Position numbers and translations under genes: made by a program. The notes under the pieces are model-generated. The model had not been told where the DNA came from. It was given only the letters and a program-made list of their open reading frames with translations, and did not search any database. A stretch of 7,269 nt of DNA from Candidatus Dormiibacterota bacterium (lineage in GTDB: Bacteria; Chloroflexota; Dormibacteria; Aeolococcales; Aeolococcaceae). Location: the NCBI GenBank assembly GCA_003136295.1, contig PLDZ01000266.1, forward strand, positions 6,216 to 13,484, given 5' to 3'. Below, piece after piece: positions 1 through 5,132 of this stretch. The stretch's first letter is position 1; each line of letters starts with the position of its first letter.

Positions 1-386
1 GGATTGTCCGGGGGCGTCTTGTTGGGCAGCATCCACGTCTCCGGGACCTTCAGCCCGAGACGGATCATGGCGCAGTAGGCGGCGTGCTTCTCCATCGCCT
101 GGAAGGTGAATGGATTGTTGAGCAGATGGACATGGTCCATGAGCACGACCTTCTTCAACCACTCACGCGGCATCGGGTACCACCAGCCCAGGCGGTCGAT
201 GACGAGCGAGTGGCGCGGCTTCATGCGCAGGTCGAATGGCTCGATGCTCACCCGCTCCGTGGAGAAATGATGCGTCTCGCCGCCCTCCCGCACGGCGAGA
301 TCGGCCCGACCCAGCAACGCCTCGAACGCCGCCGGCCAGTCCTCCTCCACCCCGAGCAACATGCCGATGAGATGGGATTTGGGCAT
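1..386 (-). CDS. Partial protein, probable ATP-grasp/RimK-like family (N-terminal 128 residues)
   Basis: An open frame starts at ATG 386 and runs leftward without a stop to the window edge, so only the first 128 residues are present. It begins MPKSHLIGMLLGVEEDWP. The segment from about residue 88 reads DHVHLLNNPFTFQAMEKHAA and continues with a Tyr-Cys pair and then GLKVPETWMLP. A Lys/His-rich helix followed by a 'GLxVPxT' strand resembles the region just before the nucleotide-binding lobe of ATP-grasp ligases (glutathione synthetase/RimK type). The ATP-binding and metal-binding residues would lie beyond the edge, so the family call is inference. There is no signal peptide and the protein looks cytosolic. 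It lies 36 bases downstream of proC on the same strand and is probably co-transcribed with it. No good Shine-Dalgarno precedes ATG 386; ATG at codon 9 is an alternative start. The frame is open throughout with ordinary codon use. Confidence 0.6.
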   Translation of the reverse strand, partial: MPKSHLIGMLLGVEEDWPAAFEALLGRADLAVREGGETHHFSTERVSIEPFDLRMKPRHSLVIDRLGWWYPMPREWLKKVVLMDHVHLLNNPFTFQAMEKHAAYCAMIRLGLKVPETWMLPNKTPPDN

Positions 387-422
387 CGTGGATGGGAGTA
401 TTGCAGGCCCTGCGGCGGCCGG

Positions 423-1316
423 TCAGGTCCTCGCGGGCCGGCTCGTCCGCTGGCGGGATGGGGTCGCCGAGTCGGGGGAACGTTGCTCGAGCGTCGCCTC
501 GATGCGAAGGGTTCGCTCGAACGCCGCCCAGACCGCATCGCTCACCACGGTTCGCAGACCGCCGCGCTCGAGCTGATAGAGGGCTTCCGCCGACGTCCCG
601 CCGGGTGAGGTCACCATGTCGCGCAGCTCGGCCACATGCTTGCCGCTCTGGAGCGCGAATTCCGCGCTCCCCTGCATCGTGTCAAGCACGAGTTCCCGGG
701 CGACGTGGCGGGGAAACCCGAGATGGACGGCCGCGTCGGTCAGCGCCTCGATGAACAGGAAGATGTAGGTTGGCCCGGTGCCGCTCACTGCGGTTGCCAT
801 GGCCACCTGGCGCTCGTCGTGCACCTCGAACTCGCGCCCGAGCGCGGTCAGCATCGCCCGCGTCCGAGCCTTTCCCACCTCGTCGACGCTCCCCGTCGCG
901 TACCACACGGTGACACCGCGCCCGATCTGCGCCGGGGTGTTGGGCATGGAGCGCACCACCGCCGGGTGGTCGAGGCCCTCGCCAAGGGCTGTGGTAGTCG
1001 CTCCCGCGATGATGCTGATCACGAGCTGCGCCGGCTGCAGTGCGCCCCGCAGCTCGGCCATGACCCCGCCGAGCATCTGCGGCTTGACGCCGAGCAGGAC
1101 GACATCGGTGTCCTTGATTGCCTCGAGGTTCTCCGCCGCGACATTGACGTGATACGTGGCCGCAAGCACTTCGCGGCGCGGCGCGCGTGGATGCGTGCAG
1201 ATGACATTGCGCGCCGCAACCAGATCACGCTCGAGCAGGCCCGCGAGCATTGCCTCGGCCATCACGCCGGTGCCGACGATCCCAAGCCGTATGCCCTGGA
1301 GGCTTTCCGCACTCAT
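423..1316 (-). CDS. proC: Pyrroline-5-carboxylate reductase (ProC)
   Basis: Catalyses the NAD(P)H-dependent reduction of 1-pyrroline-5-carboxylate to L-proline, the last step of proline synthesis, in the cytosol. With ATG 1316 the product is 297 residues. The N-terminal Rossmann motif is IVGTGVMAEAM (residues 13-23). VVLLGVKPQ (72-80) and SIIAGATTTAL (101-111) match the conserved cofactor-domain strands. MPNTPAQIGRGVT (124-136) is the family signature near the active site. The C-terminal dimerisation domain carries SGTGPTYIFLFIEALTDAA (178-196) and VTSPGGTSAEAL (235-246); the usual form is SGSGPAY, so two positions differ conservatively. After about residue 275 comes a polar, Arg-rich tail of roughly 20 residues that makes it longer than the usual 260-280 and may be non-functional. 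ATG 1331, five codons upstream, is an alternative start with no better ribosome site. It is divergent from the M50 protease gene and probably the first gene of a unit with the ATP-grasp-like gene. Confidence 0.95.
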   Translation of the reverse strand: MSAESLQGIRLGIVGTGVMAEAMLAGLLERDLVAARNVICTHPRAPRREVLAATYHVNVAAENLEAIKDTDVVLLGVKPQMLGGVMAELRGALQPAQLVISIIAGATTTALGEGLDHPAVVRSMPNTPAQIGRGVTVWYATGSVDEVGKARTRAMLTALGREFEVHDERQVAMATAVSGTGPTYIFLFIEALTDAAVHLGFPRHVARELVLDTMQGSAEFALQSGKHVAELRDMVTSPGGTSAEALYQLERGGLRTVVSDAVWAAFERTLRIEATLEQRSPDSATPSRQRTSRPART

Positions 1317-1331
1317 GTGACGGCACACCAT

Positions 1332-1384
1332 ACCGCCAACGATTCACCGGCCGGTTCTGCACGGCATGCCATGATCGATGCCAG
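1332..1384. promoter_or_regulatory. Divergent intergenic region with short palindromes
   Basis: These 53 bases separate the outermost possible proC start (1331) from the M50 protease start (1385), so they should hold promoters for both directions. Visible are a perfect 10-base palindrome ACCGGCCGGT at 1346-1355, GGCATGCC at 1363-1370, and an inverted pair GGCAT (1363-1367) / ATGCC (1378-1382). Neither gene has a clear AGGAGG, and no convincing -35/-10 pair is seen. A TATGGT on the minus strand, overlapping ATG 1331 and ending 10 bases before ATG 1316, could be a -10 for a nearly leaderless proC transcript. Palindromes of this size are common by chance in GC-rich DNA, so operator function is only a possibility. 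Confidence 0.3.
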
Positions 1385-2353
1385 ATGAGTCAGTTCCCCC
1401 CGCCTCCCGGCGACCAGCCACCGGTCTATCAGTGGCTGCCGGACAGCTCGGTCACCACCTCCAGCGACAGCGCGCCATGGTTGCCCCCGCCCGATCCTGC
1501 GCGGTCGGTGCCCCCGCAGCAGCACAGTCCGACCGCGCCCCGCGAGCAGCGCCGCCGCCGCGAGGGCATCGCCGGCGGCATCGCCGCGGGGCTGTTCGCC
1601 TTCGTGAAGTACGGGCTCTTTCTTGTCAAGTTCGGCACTTTCGGACCAACCCTCATCACCATGATCATCGCGGTCTGGTTCTACACGCTGTTCTTCGGGC
1701 CGGCATTCGCGATCGGCATCGTCGTCTTGATCCTGATCCACGAGCTCGGGCATTTCATCGTCGCGAGGGGGATGGGGCTGCCCGCCCGCCTGCCCATCTT
1801 CATCGGCCCGCTCGGAGCGGTCACCAGCCTCCGCCGTTCGCCTGGTGACGCCGGCAAATCCGGCGTCATCGCGCTCGCGGGGCCGGCACTTGGCACGGTC
1901 GCCGCGCTCCTCTGCTTCCTGCTCGCCGGCGCGGCAACCCCGGGGTACTTTCGCTACCTGCTGCTCGCGCTCGCGTATTTCGGGTGCTTCCTGAACCTCA
2001 TCAACCTGATCCCTGTCGGGTTTCTCGACGGTGCCAAGGTCGCCGACGCGATCCCGAAGTGGATGAACGTGATCGGGCTGCTGGTGGTCGCCGGAGTTGT
2101 GCTGCTGTTCGGCAATCCCATCGGGCTGATCTTTCTCGTCCTCGGCATCTTCCACACCATCGGCAGGTTCCGGAAGCGGGACCAGATGACCGATTCTGCG
2201 CAGGCCGCCGCCTCCCGGCGTCTCGGCCTCGGCGCCGCCTACGTCGGCATCCTGCTCGTCGCCGCCGCCGGGATGTCGATCGCCAACACCACGATCGTCA
2301 ACAGCAATTCGGTTCCCGGCGTGAACCAGAGCACGGGCACCACGGTTCTCTAA
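1385..2353 (+). CDS. Site-2 protease family (M50) intramembrane zinc metalloprotease
   Basis: Polytopic membrane protein of 322 residues predicted to cut substrates within the bilayer. The zinc motif HELGH is at 119-123 inside a hydrophobic helix, with H119 and H123 as zinc ligands and E120 as the catalytic base. The second M50 motif, NLIPVGFLDG (207-216), supplies the third ligand, D215. Other hydrophobic segments lie at about 65-83, 88-104, 158-184, 188-206, 227-243, 245-258 and 282-298. Residues 1-60 are Pro/Gln/Ser-rich and end in a basic run (REQRRRRE, 53-60), which suggests a cytoplasmic N-terminal tail. There is no PDZ or CBS domain, unlike RseP or SpoIVFB-type enzymes. The frame is open upstream to 1250, but ATG 1385 is preferred because the upstream codons overlap proC and read as antisense. 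No Shine-Dalgarno is seen. No anti-sigma factor or other obvious substrate is adjacent, so the substrate is unknown. A non-proteolytic M50 relative is unlikely given the intact motifs. Confidence 0.88.
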   Translation: MSQFPPPPGDQPPVYQWLPDSSVTTSSDSAPWLPPPDPARSVPPQQHSPTAPREQRRRREGIAGGIAAGLFAFVKYGLFLVKFGTFGPTLITMIIAVWFYTLFFGPAFAIGIVVLILIHELGHFIVARGMGLPARLPIFIGPLGAVTSLRRSPGDAGKSGVIALAGPALGTVAALLCFLLAGAATPGYFRYLLLALAYFGCFLNLINLIPVGFLDGAKVADAIPKWMNVIGLLVVAGVVLLFGNPIGLIFLVLGIFHTIGRFRKRDQMTDSAQAAASRRLGLGAAYVGILLVAAAGMSIANTTIVNSNSVPGVNQSTGTTVL

Positions 2354-3204
2354 GGCGCCGGCGTCGCCTTCGCGGGCGCCTCGCAGAGCGGAAATGGGAA
2401 TGCCATCGAGTTGTAGAGGGCGGAGTAGACGTCGAGCTGGCTGCTGTCCTGGTAGTTGAAGCCCAACAGCATCGCGTGGGTGGCGTCGATCCTGAACCGT
2501 ATCTCCGCGTAGAGCGGCTGGCGCGGTACCGGAAGCGGCACCGGCGTTGCTCCTGAAGACGCAGACGCCTTTGCATAGTAGGCGAGAGTCCCGGTGTACC
2601 CGCAGACCACGATGGCGGCAGACGTCGAGGGCGTGTAGCCGGGCAAACCGGCCGCACCGAAGGACTTGAGACTCGTCGCCGTCTCGAGCACAGCGCTCTC
2701 GGTGGCCGCCGCCTGCGGGACGAACAGCGTCCCGAATGACTCCTGCTGAAAACCCCACGTTTGCGGATAGAGCGCCGACACGCCGTTCGCCTCGGAGTAC
2801 GTGTTGAAGGCGCCTGCCGCCGTGAGCGTGGGGTCGGCGACGACCCACCCGGCCAGCGTCCGGCCCTGGACCCGGAGCCAGCCTCCGCCGCCACTCTGAT
2901 ACTCGAGCACCGTGAACGACCTTCCCTGCGAGAAGCCGCCGATGACGTTGGTGGAGCCGAGCACCGGCGCCGAGTGGACCCGAAGACCGAGTGGGCTGAG
3001 CACGGTGCGAGTGGTGCCGACGATTTGCGGGGTGGGGCTCGGCGTCGTGATCGTCGCGATGGTCGGCGTGGCCGGCGGCGTTCGCGACGGGCTCGACGGA
3101 ACCCCCGCGCAGGCAGCAAGCATGACTATCGCGCCCGCCGCCAGCACCGAGGCGGCCGTCGCGGCGGAGCCGCCTCGGGTCAGGCGGCGAGCACGTGCAG
3201 GCAT
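2350..3204 (-). CDS. Lipoprotein with SH3-like domain and unassigned C-terminal domain
   Basis: A 284-residue envelope protein. The N-terminus (MPARARRLTRGG) is basic, followed by a hydrophobic stretch at about 14-31 and a lipobox LAAC at 29-32, so C32 should be lipidated and the protein anchored outside the cytoplasmic membrane. Residues 35-62 are a Pro/Thr/Ser linker. Residues about 68-127 look like a bacterial SH3 domain, with LGLRVHSAP (72-80), a middle strand SFTVLEY (96-102), GGWLRVQG (107-114) and LAGWVV (117-122). Such domains usually bind peptidoglycan or peptides. From about 133 a second domain begins NTYSEANGVSALYPQTWGF (134-152) and resembles the opening of PsbP/DUF1795-type lipoprotein domains, but this match is weak. 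The start at ATG 3204 is chosen over the longer frame to 3258 because it gives a proper signal peptide, has GGTGGCGGG directly upstream, and leaves only a 25-base overlap with the upstream deacetylase gene. It is probably the last gene of the operon. Its stop overlaps the convergent M50 stop. Confidence 0.8.
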   Translation of the reverse strand: MPARARRLTRGGSAATAASVLAAGAIVMLAACAGVPSSPSRTPPATPTIATITTPSPTPQIVGTTRTVLSPLGLRVHSAPVLGSTNVIGGFSQGRSFTVLEYQSGGGGWLRVQGRTLAGWVVADPTLTAAGAFNTYSEANGVSALYPQTWGFQQESFGTLFVPQAAATESAVLETATSLKSFGAAGLPGYTPSTSAAIVVCGYTGTLAYYAKASASSGATPVPLPVPRQPLYAEIRFRIDATHAMLLGFNYQDSSQLDVYSALYNSMAFPFPLCEAPAKATPAP

Positions 3205-4115
3205 CCCGCCACCGACGCGGCGATTGCTCGAAGGTCGTACCCGCCCTCGAGGAGCCATAAGGATCGTCCCTCGCAGTGCTGTTCGGCAAGGGTCCGCACG
3301 CGCTCTGCGATCGCCGCGTACGTCTCGTCCTCGAGGCGCAGCTCTGCCAGTGGGTCGTCGCGGTGCGCGTCGAAGCCAGCGCTGACGACCACGAACTCTG
3401 GATCGAACGCAGTCACCTCCGGAAGCACCACGCTGTCAAACAACTCGAGCCAGCGGGTACCGCTGGTCCCGGGTGGCACGGGCACGTTCACCGTCGTGCC
3501 CGAGGCGCCCGGATCGCCGCGGTCTGACGCGTGTCCCGTGCCGGGGTACCACGGATATTGATGAAGCGAGGCGTAGAACACCGACGGGTCGGCGTAGAAG
3601 ATGTCCTGGCTGCCGTTGCCGTGATGCACGTCGATGTCAACGATCGCCACCCGCGTCGCACCTGCGTTCTGAGCCGAGCGCACCGCGATGGCTGCGTTGT
3701 TGAAGAGGCAGAACCCCATTGGGAGATCCGGGGTCGCGTGGTGTCCGGGCGGCCGGACCACGGCGAAGGCAGAGCGCGTGTCGCCCTGCATCACTGCTTC
3801 GGCCGCGCGCGCCGCGCACGCCGCCGCGTTGAGCGCAACCACGTACGAATCCTCGGTGCAGTAGGTGTCGGGGTCGAACCAGCCACCGCCCTTCACCGCC
3901 AGTCCCTCGACGCGGCGCACCTCTTCCTCGGTATGGACCATCCGGGGCAACGTGCGACGCCCCGTTGGAGCGTCGAGCCAAGGCAGCGCAGCGAGGTCGT
4001 CATCTGCGGCGATGCCCTCGAGAATCGCAACAACACGGTCCGGTCGTTCCGGGTGCCCGGGGCTTGCGTGCGCGGACTGGTCGTCGTTGCGGATGAGGGC
4101 GAGCGGGACGGTCAC
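3180..4115 (-). CDS. Histone deacetylase family protein (acetyl-lysine/acetylpolyamine-type amidohydrolase)
   Basis: Zinc-dependent deacetylase of 311 residues, complete, cytosolic. Motifs in order: HPERPDR (21-27); RPPGHHA (121-127) with the catalytic His pair H125/H126; GFCLFNNAAIA (134-144); VDIDVHHGNG (159-168) with zinc ligands D162 and H164; SAGFDAHRDDPL (245-256) with the third ligand D249; and LLEGGYD (288-294) with the transition-state Tyr Y293. All catalytic residues of the arginase/deacetylase fold are therefore present. L256 aligns with HDAC8 M274 and HDAC10 E274; Leu there is typical of class II lysine deacetylases and argues against an HDAC10-like polyamine gate. Bacterial members are variously annotated AcuC, HdaH or acetylpolyamine amidohydrolase, and sequence alone does not fix the substrate. 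The start is GTG 4115, whose last two bases lie in the TGA stop of pyrF (GTGA overlap), so translation is likely coupled to pyrF. The 3' end overlaps the lipoprotein gene by 25 bases. Confidence 0.92.
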   Translation of the reverse strand: MTVPLALIRNDDQSAHASPGHPERPDRVVAILEGIAADDDLAALPWLDAPTGRRTLPRMVHTEEEVRRVEGLAVKGGGWFDPDTYCTEDSYVVALNAAACAARAAEAVMQGDTRSAFAVVRPPGHHATPDLPMGFCLFNNAAIAVRSAQNAGATRVAIVDIDVHHGNGSQDIFYADPSVFYASLHQYPWYPGTGHASDRGDPGASGTTVNVPVPPGTSGTRWLELFDSVVLPEVTAFDPEFVVVSAGFDAHRDDPLAELRLEDETYAAIAERVRTLAEQHCEGRSLWLLEGGYDLRAIAASVAGCLHVLAA

Positions 4116-4900
4116 ACGTGTGCAACTTCGGCGCGGACGTACTCGATACGCTCGCGGAACCCCCGCGCAGCGCTGGCAGCGCCTTGCGGCGCAGCCGCGA
4201 TGCCCCGGCTCACCGAGATGATCGCGCCACGTCCGCGCCCATCGAGGCCGGCGCCGACCGAATCCTCGAGTGCGCCACCCTGGGCTCCGACCCCGGGGAG
4301 CAGCAGGGGCGCGTCGGGCGCCGCCCTCCGGATCTCGGCAACTGCCTCAGGTCTGGTTGCACCAACCACGAAGCCGACCGCCCCACCTGGGTCCCACCCG
4401 AGCCCCAACTCCACGATGCGGGCGCTCACCCGCATGCCCGAGGCAAGTCGCTCGTCGAGCAGGTCAACGGCACCAGGGTTGCTGCTCCGAGCGACCAGGA
4501 GCGCGCCTCGATCCTCGCGCTCCAGGAAGGGCATGACCGAGTCGCTGCCCAACAGCGGATTGACGGTGACGCAGTCGGCGCCGAGCACATCGAAAAGCGC
4601 TCGAGCGTACGCCAGGGCGGTGTTGCCCATGTCACCGCGCTTGGCGTCGAGGATGAGGATGCGATCGCCTGGAATCCGAGCGCGCAGTCGCTCGAGGATC
4701 GCGTATCCGGCGGATCCAAGCTGTTCGAAAAACGCCAGGTTTGGCTTGAAGGCGCAGACGTGTTCGATAGTCTCGTCGATGATCTCCAGACACCGGTGCT
4801 CCGCTTGCGCGGCGTTCGCGAACCCATCGGGATCGAGGCCGCAGCACAGCAGCGAACCGGATGCGTCGACGCACGCGTCCAGGCGTGCGGCGAAGGTCAC
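4112..4900 (-). CDS. pyrF: Orotidine 5'-phosphate decarboxylase (PyrF), type 2
   Basis: Decarboxylates OMP to UMP, the last step of de novo pyrimidine synthesis, in the cytosol. The 262-residue product has LLCCGLDPD (17-25) with the substrate-binding Asp, FKPNLAFFEQLG (51-62), the catalytic motif LDAKRGDMGNTA (84-95) with D85, K87 and D90, VNPLLGSD (113-120), and the phosphate-binding segment LLPGVGAQGG (200-209). The SSNPGA (139-144) loop and the extra length identify the longer type 2 subfamily, seen in Actinobacteria, Chloroflexota and myxobacteria among others, rather than the E. coli form. The frame is open upstream to 5029, but GTG 4900 is chosen because homology starts there (VTFAARLDACV) and the upstream part is the zinc-ribbon gene read out of frame. 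GGGAGG lies 12 bases upstream, inside the end of that gene. Only 4 bases separate the two genes. The stop overlaps the deacetylase start. No other pyr gene is in the window. Confidence 0.93.
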   Translation of the reverse strand: MTFAARLDACVDASGSLLCCGLDPDGFANAAQAEHRCLEIIDETIEHVCAFKPNLAFFEQLGSAGYAILERLRARIPGDRILILDAKRGDMGNTALAYARALFDVLGADCVTVNPLLGSDSVMPFLEREDRGALLVARSSNPGAVDLLDERLASGMRVSARIVELGLGWDPGGAVGFVVGATRPEAVAEIRRAAPDAPLLLPGVGAQGGALEDSVGAGLDGRGRGAIISVSRGIAAAPQGAASAARGFRERIEYVRAEVAHV

Positions 4901-4904
4901 GGCG

Positions 4905-5102
4905 CTACCAGACCTCCCTCGACGTGCTCGGCTGAATCGCTCCCTGGTCGGCACGCGGTGAGTACGGCATCTCGATTCGATCCTTGTACTTCGATGCGCA
5001 CTTCGGACAGACGCGCGCCATCCTGCCATCGAGGATCACCGCGGCGAGACGGAAGATCGGTGTCTCCTCTCCGTCGCAGTCGCAACGAGCTGTCACCGCC
5101 AT
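4905..5102 (-). CDS. Small Cys-rich protein, probable zinc ribbon
   Basis: A 65-residue protein starting at ATG 5102. It has two Cys pairs, CDC (C7, C9) and CPKC (C32, C35), spaced as in a zinc-ribbon knuckle, although the first pair is CxC rather than the usual CxxC. Between them is a short amphipathic segment (FRLAAVILDGRMARV, 17-31) that could form the beta hairpin. The C-terminal 25 residues (from about 41) are polar and probably disordered; part of their coding sequence doubles as the pyrF ribosome binding site. I do not recognise the family. It is accepted as real because it fills the gap between two genes of the same strand, ends 4 bases before the pyrF start and has clustered Cys residues. 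Two longer overlapping frames in the same place look like shadows. Zinc binding, and any role in binding nucleic acid or protein, are inference. No Shine-Dalgarno is evident. Confidence 0.65.
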   Translation of the reverse strand: MAVTARCDCDGEETPIFRLAAVILDGRMARVCPKCASKYKDRIEMPYSPRADQGAIQPSTSREVW

Positions 5103-5132
5103 CAGTACTGCGATATTGCCACGGAAGCGGGC

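Noticed and set aside
84..608. A 174-codon plus-strand frame at the left edge
   Set aside because: It opposes both the ATP-grasp-like gene and the end of proC. The minus-strand reading is more protein-like, with balanced composition and hydrophobic periodicity.
636..1388. A 250-codon plus-strand frame opposite proC
   Set aside because: ProC on the minus strand has all family motifs. This frame is His/Arg-rich antisense with no domain.
1313..3289. A 658-codon open frame on the minus strand spanning the M50 protease and lipoprotein genes
   Set aside because: It is antisense to the M50 gene and out of frame with the lipoprotein. Its translation is low-complexity (Asp/Arg/Glu/Gly-rich), the signature of a GC-rich shadow frame.
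3531..4961. A 476-codon open frame on the plus strand opposite pyrF and the deacetylase
   Set aside because: Both genes on the opposite strand have full catalytic motifs. This frame is Arg/Ser/Pro-rich with no recognisable domain.
4901..5029. N-terminal extension of pyrF to an upstream ATG at 5029
   Set aside because: The extra 43 residues are Arg/Ser-rich and overlap the small Cys-rich gene. PyrF homology begins at GTG 4900, which has its own GGGAGG upstream.
5103..5132. Possible promoter or terminator in the 30-base gap before the Cys-rich gene
   Set aside because: No stem-loop with a T run and no convincing -10/-35 pair is visible. The gap is short enough for simple read-through.
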